Below are positions 18,474 through 27,440 of a stretch of DNA of 64,000 nucleotides, piece after piece. Numbering within the stretch: position 1 is the stretch's first letter; the number at the start of each line of letters is the position of its first letter. The DNA comes from Eggerthellaceae bacterium. Lineage in GTDB: Bacteria > Actinomycetota > Coriobacteriia > Coriobacteriales > Eggerthellaceae. A program made the position numbers and the translations under genes. Location of the stretch: positions 62,001-126,000 of the forward strand of contig WRIR01000003.1 of the NCBI GenBank assembly GCA_009782605.1. Reading direction: 5' to 3'. Under the pieces are notes generated by a model. The model searched no databases. It was not told the origin of the DNA and saw nothing but the letters and a program-made list of their open reading frames with translations.

Positions 18474-18566
18474 TTCTAACAAACAACGGCTTCCGAGCTT
18501 GTCCCTCATTATGAGGTTTAACCTCGCTGACCTGCGGCGATGTCACGAAGGCTGCTCTGAGGCATA

Positions 18567-19340
18567 TCAGGTGAAGAGGTCGGTGGCGAAGAGGAAGTCG
18601 AGGGACCTCAGGTTGCAGCCTACGTGCTCCCGTATCCAGGCGCGGCAGAAGTCCAGCACGGCATAGGCGCCCTGCACGTCCAGGGTGCTTTCCTTGACCT
18701 CGGCAAGGGGGGAAAAGAGCAGGGAGCAGGCCCACCTGCATATCCCGGCCGGCATCCAGGTGCCCGGGGCCTGCTGCCCGCAGGCCCCGCACAGCGCGCC
18801 GCCTTCCTGGCAGGACACGCGCACCAGGGCCCGGGCATCGTCGAGCGCGACGGTGCCGCCGCATGACGCGCAGGCCGTGAGCGACGGCCTCAGGCCCACG
18901 AAGGCAAGCGTCTTGAGCAGGTGCGCGGCGGTGAGCGCGGGTATCTTTGACACCTCTGACTCGACCAGGCAGGAGAAGGCCGCCCTGGTCAAGCCATAAA
19001 GGCGCGGGCTTGCCAGGCCCTGCTGGGTCACCTTGTCAAGCAGCTCAACCATGGGGGCCGCGCCTGCCGCGTGCTCCATGGCGAAGCGCAGCTTCTCGTG
19101 CGCGTCGATGAGCCGCGCCTCTTTGACGATGTCGAGGCTGCGGCCCTTGCTGCAAAGCACCTCTGCGGCAGAGTAGAGCTCAAGGCGGGCGGCGAAGGAG
19201 TTCGACGGCTTGCGGGCCCCCTTCGCAACCGCCCTCAGCTGCGAGCCGTCTTCGGCAAGCAGGGTCAAGACGAGGTCGCTCTCGCCGAGCTTCGTCTTGC
19301 GGAGCACTATCACCTTGCCGGTGTAGGTCTCAGCGGCCAT
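18567..19340 (-). CDS. recO: DNA repair protein RecO
   Basis: RecO helps load RecA on SSB-coated gaps. The 257-residue product starts with an OB-fold (about 1-80, TGKVIVLRKTKLGESDLVLT and AVAKGARKPSNSF) and has a helical domain with a zinc finger formed by CASC (about 155) and CGAC (about 182). The length is typical. It starts 28 nt after the PASTA protein gene stops. Confidence 0.95.
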   Translation of the reverse strand: MAAETYTGKVIVLRKTKLGESDLVLTLLAEDGSQLRAVAKGARKPSNSFAARLELYSAAEVLCSKGRSLDIVKEARLIDAHEKLRFAMEHAAGAAPMVELLDKVTQQGLASPRLYGLTRAAFSCLVESEVSKIPALTAAHLLKTLAFVGLRPSLTACASCGGTVALDDARALVRVSCQEGGALCGACGQQAPGTWMPAGICRWACSLLFSPLAEVKESTLDVQGAYAVLDFCRAWIREHVGCNLRSLDFLFATDLFT

Positions 19341-19367
19341 AGGGCGCCTTGCGGGGTGCCTGGGGGG

Positions 19368-20645
19368 TCATTCGATATAGGAGAGGGTGTTGTCGTCGTT
19401 CCACACGAAGGTGACCTCGCGCTGCTTCTGCGCGCCCCGCACCACTTCCCCGTCGGGCAGGGTCGCAACGCCTACGACGGTGAGGGTCGCCTGGGTGAGG
19501 TTGTTCCCCTGGTAGCTGACCTCGTAATACCCGTCGTCGGGGCTGACTATCTCATAGGTGGTGCCCTCGATGGCCAAGGATCCGGCCGAGGCCAGGTAGA
19601 CCTGGGTGGCCTCTATGAGCTCGGCGGCACGCGACTTGGCGATACTGATGGTGACGGTCGACCCCGATGCCAGCTTTGTTCCCGCTGCCGGGTCGCTTGA
19701 GACGACAGTGCCTTCGGGCAGGTCGGAGTACACCAAAACCTGGTAGGCCTCGTAGCCTTCCTCTTCCAAGGCGTCTATCGCGCCCGCAAGGTCCATGCCC
19801 ACGACATCAGGGACGGTAAAGGGCTCGGCAAGCGTCACCTTGATAGGCGTCGAGGCCTTGGCAACGGTGCCCGCTACCGGGTCGACGGCAAGCACCGTCC
19901 CTTCGGGCTCGTCGGACTTCCTCTTGAGGTGTTCGACCTTCTCAAGCCCTTCCTTTTCCAGGGCGACAAGGGCGTCTGCCTGGCTGAGCCCCATGATGTC
20001 GGGGACGACGCGCGGTGTCGCAACTTGCAAGACAACCTCGCTGCCCGGCGAGATGCGCCGCCCGGCACTGGGATCCATAAGCAGGACCCGGTCGGGGGTG
20101 TCGTCAGACTTCACCTCCATCACCTTGACGGTGAACCCCTGTTCCTCAAGCACCTCGCTGGCCTCGCCCTTGTTCATGCCGACGACATCGGGAAGGCCTT
20201 TCGCATTGCCCAGGTCGAAGGACGGGAAGGACCCGCCCGAGAAAAGGTAGCCGCCAAACGCCACGCCCGCAAGGACCGCGATGGCCGCAAGGATGAGGGC
20301 TATCCTCTTCCCCCGGCCCCGCCCTTCTTCTAGCTCGGGGACCCTGAACTGCTGGGGGCGTCGGGGATCCTCCCCCTCAAGCGGGGGCAGCTCCATGGTG
20401 TCGCCCGAGCGCCAGTTCGGCTCAGGCGCGCGATATTCCGAGCCTACCAGGTATTTCCCCTCCTCGGACAGGTCTTTTTCAGAAGCATCCCCGAAAGAGG
20501 GGTCCAGGTCTGCGCCGATGGGGCTGAAGTCGAACTCGGGCGAGCCCTCGTCGAAGGCCTGATAGGGCTCGACAAGCGTCTCTCCGCACTCCTGGCAGAA
20601 TTTCGCCTTCCTATTATTCTTATATCCGCAGTGCGGGCAATTCAT
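19368..20645 (-). CDS. Zinc-ribbon membrane protein with three PASTA domains
   Basis: The 425-residue product opens with a zinc ribbon (CPHC and CQEC, residues 3-20), then an acidic linker, one membrane helix (about 116-135) and three consecutive PASTA repeats (about 143-345), each with a VPDVVGM-like start and a DPxAGxxxxxGSxVxxxxA end. A C-terminal beta domain follows. PASTA repeats usually sense muropeptides in PknB-type kinases; here no kinase domain is present and the cytoplasmic end is a zinc ribbon. A cell-wall sensing role is inference. The ATG at 20645 follows a GGGAGC site; a TTG 6 nt earlier is less likely. Confidence 0.85.
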   Translation of the reverse strand: MNCPHCGYKNNRKAKFCQECGETLVEPYQAFDEGSPEFDFSPIGADLDPSFGDASEKDLSEEGKYLVGSEYRAPEPNWRSGDTMELPPLEGEDPRRPQQFRVPELEEGRGRGKRIALILAAIAVLAGVAFGGYLFSGGSFPSFDLGNAKGLPDVVGMNKGEASEVLEEQGFTVKVMEVKSDDTPDRVLLMDPSAGRRISPGSEVVLQVATPRVVPDIMGLSQADALVALEKEGLEKVEHLKRKSDEPEGTVLAVDPVAGTVAKASTPIKVTLAEPFTVPDVVGMDLAGAIDALEEEGYEAYQVLVYSDLPEGTVVSSDPAAGTKLASGSTVTISIAKSRAAELIEATQVYLASAGSLAIEGTTYEIVSPDDGYYEVSYQGNNLTQATLTVVGVATLPDGEVVRGAQKQREVTFVWNDDNTLSYIE

Positions 20646-20679
20646 ATGCAAAGCTCCCTAAAAAACAAGTATCGGGTAC

Positions 20680-20685
20680 ATTCTA
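20680..20685 (-). promoter_or_regulatory. -10-like TAGAAT before the PASTA gene
   Basis: TAGAAT on the minus strand lies 34 bp before the ATG in an otherwise gene-free stretch (20646-20854). No clear -35. The same stretch has a perfect tandem pair of the 10-mer CTTTTGGGTG at 20729-20748, of unknown meaning. Confidence 0.35.
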
Positions 20686-20854
20686 GCCGAAGCGTGCAGG
20701 ATTTCACAGTGCTATTTTATGCAGTGCGCTTTTGGGTGCTTTTGGGTGTGGGCGTGGGTGCGGGGTAACGCCAGCCTGGAAACGCGCCCCTTGGCTGGCC
20801 AGACGGCCAGACGGTAGCGGGCACGGCACAGGGGGCAGGGCCTCTGGCGGCCTC

Positions 20855-21832
20855 CTAGCGGTCGGGGGCCTCGCCGTAGCCGAAGCGGCGAATCTGGCTC
20901 ACGTCGCGCCGCCAGTTCTTCTTGACCTTCACCTTCGCGTCTAGGAACACCCTGCATCCCAGCAGGTGCTCAAGGTCGGCCCGTGCCTTCGTCCCGATCT
21001 CCCGTATCGACGCCCCGCCCTTCCCGATGACCATGCCCTTCTGGCTCTCGCGCTCGACGAATATGCTCGCCTCTATGCGGTAGAGGTCCTTCTTGGCGTC
21101 GTATGCCATCTCCTCGGTCACGACCCCGATGGCATGGGGTATCTCGTCGCGGAAGCCCTGGAGCACCTTTTCGCGGATGAACTCTGCCACGATCACCTCA
21201 AGGGGCTGGTCGGTCTCCATGTCCTCGGGAAACCACAGCGGGCCCGCCGGAAGGAAGGAGACCGCCATGTCGAGGAAGGCGCCGACATGCGCGCCCGTCA
21301 GGGCAGAGAGCGACACGAGGCCGTCCCAGGCATAGAGGGACTCGACTGCGGCCTGTTGCCGCGCAAGGGCTTCGGCATCGACCAGGTCCGCCTTCGACAG
21401 CACAGCGACCTTGCGGGCGGCGACACGCTCAAGCTGGCGGGCGACCCATGCGTCCCCCGTGCCGACCCCCTGCGAGGCATCGATGAGCATAGCGACCACG
21501 TCGACGCCGTCCATTGCCTTGATCGCCGTGGCATTGAGCTCTTCCCCGAGCAGGTCATGGGGCTTGTGGATGCCCGGCGTGTCGACCACGACCACCTGGT
21601 ACCCGGGGCGGGTTATCACGGCGCGGAAGCGGTGCCGGGTCGTCTGCGCCGTATCCGAGGCGATGGCGACCTTCTTCCCGAGCAGGGCGTTGACAAGGCT
21701 TGACTTGCCGGCGTTCGGGCGCCCGACGAGCGTCACGAAGCCGGAGCGGTGAGGCGGCGCTTCGGATGCTGGTGCTTCGGGGGACGGGGTGGGCGGAGCG
21801 GGCTGGGTGCCTGCGTCAGGAGGCTGGTCCAC
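20855..21832 (-). CDS. era: GTPase Era
   Basis: Era is a ribosome-assembly GTPase that binds the 3' end of 16S rRNA. The 325-residue product has a Pro/Ala-rich lead (1-30), G1 GRPNAGKSS (37-45), G3 DTPGIH, G4 SKAD, and a C-terminal KH domain with IGKGGASIREIG (about 275). The upstream-to-downstream order phoH, ybeY, dgkA, era is the classic conserved cluster. Confidence 0.96.
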   Translation of the reverse strand: MDQPPDAGTQPAPPTPSPEAPASEAPPHRSGFVTLVGRPNAGKSSLVNALLGKKVAIASDTAQTTRHRFRAVITRPGYQVVVVDTPGIHKPHDLLGEELNATAIKAMDGVDVVAMLIDASQGVGTGDAWVARQLERVAARKVAVLSKADLVDAEALARQQAAVESLYAWDGLVSLSALTGAHVGAFLDMAVSFLPAGPLWFPEDMETDQPLEVIVAEFIREKVLQGFRDEIPHAIGVVTEEMAYDAKKDLYRIEASIFVERESQKGMVIGKGGASIREIGTKARADLEHLLGCRVFLDAKVKVKKNWRRDVSQIRRFGYGEAPDR

Positions 21833-21840
21833 GGCAGGGC

Positions 21841-22215
21841 CTAACCCGCGCCTGCCAAAAGCAGGCCGTAAAGCGCGCTGCCATAGACCAGCGCCGCGAC
21901 AACGAGCGAGCCGATAGAAACGACGAGCACCGCAGCGGCAGCGCAGTCCTTCGCCCTCTTGGCGAGGTCATGGTATCCGGGGGACACCAGGTCGACGACC
22001 GTCTCAAGGGCCGTGTTCACGCATTCGATGCCGAACACGAGCATGACGCAGAGGACTATCGCAAGCCACCCTTGCAGGTCTATTCGCAAGACGATGCCGA
22101 GCACGACGGCAAGGGCGGCGAAGGCCAGGTGGATGCGGGCGTTCTTCTGCTGCTGCAGGGTGGCCACAAGCCCTGCAGCAGCACACCGGAAGGCGCAGGC
22201 CAGGGTGAAGCGCAT
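21841..22215 (-). CDS. dgkA: Diacylglycerol/undecaprenol kinase
   Basis: This small integral membrane kinase recycles undecaprenol or diacylglycerol. The 124-residue product has three membrane helices and the family signature NARIH (25-29) and FGIECVNTALETVVDLVSPG, where the Glu and Asn bind Mg-ATP. The frame is open further upstream through ybeY, but family similarity begins at the ATG at 22215, preceded by AAAGGGG with unusually tight spacing. It is between ybeY and era; its stop is 8 nt from the era start. Confidence 0.9.
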   Translation of the reverse strand: MRFTLACAFRCAAAGLVATLQQQKNARIHLAFAALAVVLGIVLRIDLQGWLAIVLCVMLVFGIECVNTALETVVDLVSPGYHDLAKRAKDCAAAAVLVVSIGSLVVAALVYGSALYGLLLAGAG

Positions 22216-22267
22216 CCCCCTTTGCTTGTCTTCCTCGTTTCGGACGAACTGGCTTGCACTCCTGCAG

Positions 22268-22720
22268 TCATTGTCGTTGTTGTGCCCAGGTTCCAAGGAT
22301 ATCCCCTTCCAGGTCTTCCATACCTTGTGCCTCGTTCTCTTCCTGATGGTCGTGCCCACACAGGTGGAGCAGGCCGTGCACCAGCAGAAGCGACACCTCT
22401 TCGGCAAAGCCGGTCGAGAACTCCTGCGCCTGGCACGCCGCGACATCGGGTGCTATCACCACATCCCCCAGCAGGTAGGCAGCCCCGCCCGGTTCGCTAC
22501 CCGGTGTGCCGTCGCATTCAAAGGAGAGGACGTCGGTGGCACCCGCGATGCCGCGGAACTCTTCGTTGAGTTCGGCCATCCTCTCGTCGGTGACGAAGGT
22601 GACCGAGACCTCGGTATGCGGCGGGAGCCCCTGGTGCGCAAGGACGAACAAGGCCAGCTCCCTCAAGGGCAGAGGTGAGAGCCGCCCTTCGCCATGCTCG
22701 AAGTTGAGGTGGACTTCCAC
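22268..22720 (-). CDS. ybeY: Endoribonuclease YbeY (rRNA maturation factor)
   Basis: YbeY is a zinc-dependent factor for 16S rRNA 3' maturation. The 150-residue product carries the zinc signature HGLLHLCGHDH (about 117-127) and the segment MAELNEEFRGIAGATDVLSF. I chose the GTG at 22720, 8 nt after the phoH stop, because similarity begins there; an ATG at 22813 would overlap phoH by 85 nt. Confidence 0.94.
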   Translation of the reverse strand: MEVHLNFEHGEGRLSPLPLRELALFVLAHQGLPPHTEVSVTFVTDERMAELNEEFRGIAGATDVLSFECDGTPGSEPGGAAYLLGDVVIAPDVAACQAQEFSTGFAEEVSLLLVHGLLHLCGHDHQEENEAQGMEDLEGDILGTWAQQRQ

Positions 22721-22728
22721 GGTGCGGC

Positions 22729-23682
22729 CTACTTCCGTGCTGCCTTGTCGTAGGCGGCCACGATGGCGGCCACAAGCGAGTGCCTGACGACGTCTTTGCC
22801 CGTGAGCTCGCAAAACGCGATATCGCGCAGGCCGGTGAGGATCGACCTCACTTGCATGAGGCCCGACTTCCCCTGGGGGAGGTCGAGTTGGGTCACGTCC
22901 CCGGTGATCGCCATCTTGGAGCCGAAGCCCAGGCGGGTGAGGAACATCTTCATCTGCTCGGATGTGGCGTTTTGCGCCTCGTCGAGGATGATGAAGCTGT
23001 CATTCAGGGTACGGCCCCGCATGAAGGCGAGCGGGGCTATCTCTATGACGCCGCTCTCGATGAGCTGTTCGGCGCGTTCCATGTCGGTCATGTCGAAGAG
23101 CGCGTCATAGAGAGGGCGGATATAGGGGTCCACCTTCTCGACGAGGGTTCCCGGGAGGAAGCCGAGGTTTTCCCCCGCCTCGACGATGGGGCGGGTCAGG
23201 ATGATGCGGCCGACCTCCTTGCGCTTGAGGGCGGCCACGGCCATCGCCATCGCAAGGTAGGTCTTGCCTGTGCCTGCAGGGCCGATGCCGAAGGTGACGG
23301 TGTTGGCGCGCATCGCATCCACGTAGCGCTTCTGGCCTGCGGTCTTCGGGCGGATCGCCCGGCCCCGGTAGGTAAGCAGGATGTCCTCGCGCAGGGCCTG
23401 GGGGCTGAACTCCGCCGTGTGCAGGAGCTCTATCGCGTGGCGGACGTACTCGAAGGTCGGGCGCGAGCCCTCTTCGGTCATCTTGATCATGTCTGAGAAG
23501 AGCGCCGTCAGCGACTGGACCTCGAGGGGGTCGCCCACCAGGTCGATGATGTTGCCCCGTATGGTGACGCGGGCAGAGAAGGCATCCTCTATCAGGTGCA
23601 GTATCCCGTCCGATTCCCCGACGATGAAGGCCATGTCAACGCTTTGCGGCGCGGTCAGAGTGATTTGTGTCTCGTCTGTCAT
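22729..23682 (-). CDS. PhoH family ATPase
   Basis: PhoH-like proteins are cytoplasmic RecA-fold ATPases, possibly RNA helicases, that sit next to ybeY. The 317-residue product has Walker A GPAGTGKTY (about 137-145), Walker B FIILDEAQNA and a C-terminal motif TGLRDIAFCELTGKDVVRH. A short KH-like N-terminal region precedes the ATPase core. The ATG has no Shine-Dalgarno sequence; a TAGAAT hexamer ends 6 nt before it, the spacing expected of a leaderless mRNA. Confidence 0.93.
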   Translation of the reverse strand: MTDETQITLTAPQSVDMAFIVGESDGILHLIEDAFSARVTIRGNIIDLVGDPLEVQSLTALFSDMIKMTEEGSRPTFEYVRHAIELLHTAEFSPQALREDILLTYRGRAIRPKTAGQKRYVDAMRANTVTFGIGPAGTGKTYLAMAMAVAALKRKEVGRIILTRPIVEAGENLGFLPGTLVEKVDPYIRPLYDALFDMTDMERAEQLIESGVIEIAPLAFMRGRTLNDSFIILDEAQNATSEQMKMFLTRLGFGSKMAITGDVTQLDLPQGKSGLMQVRSILTGLRDIAFCELTGKDVVRHSLVAAIVAAYDKAARK

Positions 23683-23688
23683 ACAGGC

Positions 23689-23694
23689 ATTCTA
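23689..23694 (-). promoter_or_regulatory. -10 box of a possible leaderless phoH transcript
   Basis: TAGAAT on the minus strand is followed by 6 nt and then the phoH ATG, so transcription would begin at or next to the start codon. Leaderless mRNAs are common in actinobacteria. The -35 is not clear. Confidence 0.45.
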
Positions 23695-23719
23695 CCGCAA
23701 AACTACCCGAAGGAACACC

Positions 23720-23738
23720 GGAGACAGGCGCTGTCTCC
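23720..23738 (-). terminator. Stem-loop at the end of the zinc-ribbon/KKDD gene
   Basis: GGAGACAG and its complement form an 8-bp stem with a 3-nt loop immediately after the stop codon. There is no T-tract after it on the minus strand, so its strength as a terminator is doubtful. Confidence 0.4.
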
Positions 23739-25454
23739 CTATTTCTTCAGGGTGTAGGCTTCCGCGTTCCCGCCAGCGTCGACATACATGATGCTGCCGT
23801 TTGCAGCAATGTAGACCTCGCCGTCCACTAACATGACGTCGCCGCCGTCGATGTTCACCTGCGTGCCCTTGGTAGGCATCTTCATCGAGCCCTTGCTTTC
23901 GTGGAGGTCGCCGTTGATGTAGACCGAGCCGTCGGGCATGATGATCCCCCTGCCCTCGTTCACGGAAACGGTGCCGTCCTTGTACGTCGCCACCTCATAG
24001 CCGTTGACTTTCGAGCTGCTTTCCGGCTTCCCCTTGGGGAGAACCTTCTCTATCTTGGCAGCGCTGTCGTCCTTCTTGGCGGTGCTGTCGTCCTTCTTGG
24101 ACGTGTCATCCTTCTTGGACGTGTCGTCTTTCTCAACGGTATCGTTATCTTTCTTTGAGGCGTCGTCCTTCTTGGCGGTGCTGTCCTCGCCCGAACCCTC
24201 AAGTCCCGTCCCGGGCGCGTCGCCGTCGACCTCATCCCCGCTGTACATGAGGGTGAGGGTGTAACCCCGCGTGTTCCAGTCGGCCTGCACGACTACCATG
24301 TGCCCTTCCGACACCGCGTCACGCCCTGCCAGCACCGTTGAGCCGGTGCGTTGGGAGAAAAGCTCGCTGTCGGTGTTCGAGAGCATCCTGAATCCGTCTT
24401 CGCGGCACAGGTAGTCGAAGTAGTTGCGCATGTCCTCGCCCTGTTCTGAGCCCGGAACACTGTAGACGGCAGTCACTATCTCCCGGCCGTCGGCGGTATC
24501 GGCGACAGCGAGGCTTTGGAGCTTGCGCTGGTCGTCCAGGGCATAACTGACCGTCGGCACCTGGTCCCATCCGACGTTGAAGTGGTTGCCCTCGGTCACG
24601 CCCTTGTTGAAAAGCGACGTGCACAGCGAGATCCCCACAATGGCAGCAAGGGCAAGGAGCGCAAGGGCTGCGGCAATGCCTATCTTCAACCCCTTGGACA
24701 TCCGCTTCTTGGGCGGGACGGAGGCAGCGGCGCCATAGGCCGGCGCCACGGGCTGCTCGACTGGCACCGCAGGCTGCTCAAGCGGCGGCGCGGGTTGCTC
24801 AACTGGCACCACGGGCTGCTCAGGCGGCGCCACGGGCTGGCCCTGCGGCATCGGGGGCTGCTGGGGCGGCACCGGCGCCTGTGCGCCGAAGGCCTCAGGC
24901 TGGCCAGACGGTACCGGCGGGGTCGCAAGCGGCTTGTTGGCGGGCGCCGACGAGACTTCGAGGGGCACAGGCTGGCCCTTGGGAGGCAGCTGCCCCTTCT
25001 GCGCAGGGGGCTCCTTCTGGGCCCTCTTGGCCGCGGGTTGCGCTGCCGGGGGTGCCTGCTGCTCGCCGGAAGGCGCTTTATGCTCAAAGGCCGCCTTGTC
25101 GTCTTTCTTGGCTGCGGGTTGCGCTGCTGGGGATGCCTGCTTCTCCCCCTTGGGCGCCTGCTGCCCCGAAGGGGCCTTCCCGGCCGGTGCCGGGTCCTTC
25201 CCGGCATCGGGCTCCTTGCCCGCTGGGGGCGCCTGGCCGCCTGTCTCGGCCTGTGCCCCCGACGTTGGCTCCCAGTACGCCGCACTGGGCGCCCCGGCCT
25301 GCACAGGGGAAGCCTGCACGGGCGGCTGTACAGGGGGCTGCTGGGCCTCGGCCTTGGGTGCGGGCCCGCCGTCCAAGGATGTCCCGCACTGGGGGCAGAA
25401 GTTCCACGCGCCGGTATTTTCCGCATTGCATTTCGGGCAGTTGTTCAAAGTCAT
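23739..25454 (-). CDS. Zinc-ribbon, Pro-rich, single-pass membrane protein with Lys/Asp repeats
   Basis: The 571-residue product starts with a zinc ribbon (CPKC and CPQC, 6-23), then a long disordered stretch rich in Pro, Gln, Ala and Lys (about 28-255), one membrane helix (about 262-285), a first extracytoplasmic region (about 300-410), a repeat block of KKDD-type units (about 420-470) and a C-terminal beta domain with short repeats such as DGTVSVNEGRGIIMPDGSVYINGD. No enzyme motif is seen. The zinc ribbon plus single helix resembles the PASTA protein at 19368. The ATG at 25454 follows GAAGGGAT; the upstream extension to 25535 has no support. Function unknown. Confidence 0.75.
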   Translation of the reverse strand: MTLNNCPKCNAENTGAWNFCPQCGTSLDGGPAPKAEAQQPPVQPPVQASPVQAGAPSAAYWEPTSGAQAETGGQAPPAGKEPDAGKDPAPAGKAPSGQQAPKGEKQASPAAQPAAKKDDKAAFEHKAPSGEQQAPPAAQPAAKRAQKEPPAQKGQLPPKGQPVPLEVSSAPANKPLATPPVPSGQPEAFGAQAPVPPQQPPMPQGQPVAPPEQPVVPVEQPAPPLEQPAVPVEQPVAPAYGAAASVPPKKRMSKGLKIGIAAALALLALAAIVGISLCTSLFNKGVTEGNHFNVGWDQVPTVSYALDDQRKLQSLAVADTADGREIVTAVYSVPGSEQGEDMRNYFDYLCREDGFRMLSNTDSELFSQRTGSTVLAGRDAVSEGHMVVVQADWNTRGYTLTLMYSGDEVDGDAPGTGLEGSGEDSTAKKDDASKKDNDTVEKDDTSKKDDTSKKDDSTAKKDDSAAKIEKVLPKGKPESSSKVNGYEVATYKDGTVSVNEGRGIIMPDGSVYINGDLHESKGSMKMPTKGTQVNIDGGDVMLVDGEVYIAANGSIMYVDAGGNAEAYTLKK

Positions 25455-25521
25455 GTTCGATCCCTTCTTTCGCATACCATCCATCAGCGAACATGAGAAA
25501 CAGAAATATTTGATTTGGACA

Positions 25522-25550
25522 AACCTAACCCCCAAAGGCTATTCCGTCAA
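25522..25550 (-). promoter_or_regulatory. Promoter of the zinc-ribbon/KKDD gene (TTGACG, 17 nt, TAGGTT)
   Basis: Minus-strand TTGACG (25550-25545) and TAGGTT (25527-25522) are 17 nt apart and 68 bp before the ATG at 25454. The -35 is the same as in the recA promoter. Confidence 0.6.
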
Positions 25551-25674
25551 GGAATTTCTCGGCTTTGGGGAAGCGAATCAACCAAAAAAATAGAGGCTTG
25601 GCCGGACACGGCGCCTGCGCGGGGCTTTTCGGGCTGCCGCGCGGGGGACGGACGGGGCCCGAGAGGCCGCGCCC

Positions 25675-27396
25675 CTACCCGCCGAAGAAGGACATGCCCA
25701 TGACGACGAGGGCCGCCAAGACGCCGATGAGGCTCTCGCCGCCCAAGACGCCGGACGCCACGGCAAGGCCCATGCTCTCGGCCTGCCTGCCGCGCGCGAG
25801 GCGGTCGTAGGCCACCTTGATGAGCCCTCCGAGGAAGGCCGTGAACGACAGGTAGAAGGGAAGGTAGACGCCGAGCCCCAGGGTCATGCAGGGGAGCTTG
25901 AATGCCGCGAGCAGGGCGCCGACGGCCACCCCGGCGACGAACCAGGCGATGTCGGGCACGCCGCCGACCATGGCGGCCACCACGCTTGCCTGGGCCGCGA
26001 CGAACTCCTTGCCCGGCCCGAAGCTCTCTGTCCCGAACACCGAGACGAGCGAAACCAGCACCGCCGACGCGACCACCGCGCCGATGATGCCGCCCACCGC
26101 CTGGGCGATCCACTGGTCGCGCGGGTCGGTCCCCAGGATGGCCCCGGCCTTGAAGTCGTTCATGACGTCACCGGTCAGGCCGCAGGCGACCGCGACTATC
26201 GCCGCGATAAAAAAGAGGCTTGCCATGCTCAGGTCATGGCAAAAGACCTGGATGACCAAGAGCACCAGCACCCCGAAGACCTCCATGGGGTTGATGCCGG
26301 TGGCACCGGCGCTCTGGGAGCTCATGAGTATCGCTATCCAGGTGCCGGCGACAAGGAGGACGGACGGCACCAGCCCGAGGCCGAGCGCCCAGGCAGCGAG
26401 GCTGGCGACGGCGGCCGACACGAGCGGGGCCGCGATGACCCGCGCCTTTGTGGAGAGTATCTGCTCGCGCGCCGACGCCTGCCCGAGCGCGGCGGCCTGG
26501 GCCTTGCCGGGCACGGCGCCCTCGGCAGGCTGCGCGGCCTCGGCAGCTGCGCCTTCCTTGTCTCCCCTGCGTATCAGGGAGATGATCTGGACCGCCACAA
26601 CCCCGACCCCCGCGCCGAGCATGAGGCCCATGCCGAGCGAGGTCTTTATCGCGGCTGCCTGGGCCATGTCCCAAAGCCCCGCGGCAGTGCCGGCGACCAT
26701 GACGCCGAAGTCCCCGATAAGGGCTCCCAAGAACCACACAAACACCGCAATGGGGCCGACCATGAAGCCGACCGCAAGCAGCATCGGCGAGTTGTAGATG
26801 CCGAAGGCGACGCCGGGTATCTTGTCGGTGTTGAAGAGCATCGCCGGGATGACGCGCAGGTTGTCCCGCAAGAAGGCATAGGCCGCGGCGAACCCCAGCG
26901 AGCCGAACAGGGTCTTGCTCTTGAGCGCGCCCGCCTCGTTGGCCGCCAAAAGCGACTCAGCGGCCGAGACGCCTATCGGGTAGGGCAGGCGCGTCGTGTC
27001 GACGAAGTAGCGGCGCACGCAGGCCGTGGCTATCAGCCCGAGCACCACGCCGGACAGCGCGATAAGGAGCACCTGCCAAAAGGCGATGTCGGCGCTTCCC
27101 TCTAACATCCAGTACCCCGGGATGGTGAAGGCAAGGCCGCCGGCAACCATGGAGCCTGCACTCATCGCCGTGTGGGTGACGTTCGCCTCGTTGAGCGAGG
27201 TCTTCCCGAGCATCTTCAGGAAGAAGAGTGAAACCAAGGCTGCGAACACGATGGGCCACGGCAGGGCGCCGAGCTTCAAGGCGACATAAAGCGAGCTTGC
27301 CGTGATGACTGCCGCGCCGATACCGCCGATCACCATGCCCCGCACGCTCAACGCGGGGCGGGAGGCAGCTGCCTCGCTCAAAGTCTCAGTCTGCAC
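25675..27396 (-). CDS. OPT family oligopeptide/metal-chelate transporter
   Basis: The 573-residue polytopic protein has about 14 hydrophobic segments and the OPT beginnings VRGMVIGGIGAAVITASSLY and NEANVTHTAMSAGSMVAGGL. OPT carriers import peptides or metal-siderophore complexes with protons; the substrate here is unknown. A hydrophilic loop near 285-310 is Ala/Gly-rich. The start is GTG at 27396 behind GGAAGG; a well-formed promoter lies 45 bp upstream. It is downstream of fixX but has its own promoter and a 242-bp gap, so co-transcription is uncertain. Confidence 0.88.
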   Translation of the reverse strand: MQTETLSEAAASRPALSVRGMVIGGIGAAVITASSLYVALKLGALPWPIVFAALVSLFFLKMLGKTSLNEANVTHTAMSAGSMVAGGLAFTIPGYWMLEGSADIAFWQVLLIALSGVVLGLIATACVRRYFVDTTRLPYPIGVSAAESLLAANEAGALKSKTLFGSLGFAAAYAFLRDNLRVIPAMLFNTDKIPGVAFGIYNSPMLLAVGFMVGPIAVFVWFLGALIGDFGVMVAGTAAGLWDMAQAAAIKTSLGMGLMLGAGVGVVAVQIISLIRRGDKEGAAAEAAQPAEGAVPGKAQAAALGQASAREQILSTKARVIAAPLVSAAVASLAAWALGLGLVPSVLLVAGTWIAILMSSQSAGATGINPMEVFGVLVLLVIQVFCHDLSMASLFFIAAIVAVACGLTGDVMNDFKAGAILGTDPRDQWIAQAVGGIIGAVVASAVLVSLVSVFGTESFGPGKEFVAAQASVVAAMVGGVPDIAWFVAGVAVGALLAAFKLPCMTLGLGVYLPFYLSFTAFLGGLIKVAYDRLARGRQAESMGLAVASGVLGGESLIGVLAALVVMGMSFFGG

Positions 27397-27440
27397 CTTC
27401 GTGTCCTTCCCCTCCTGTTTTTCCCACCTGGAAGCATTGA

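Noticed and set aside
24050-24200. Tandem DNA repeats in the KKDD block considered as a CRISPR array or satellite
   Set aside because: The units are in frame, short and encode Lys/Asp repeats within a gene; there are no spacers.
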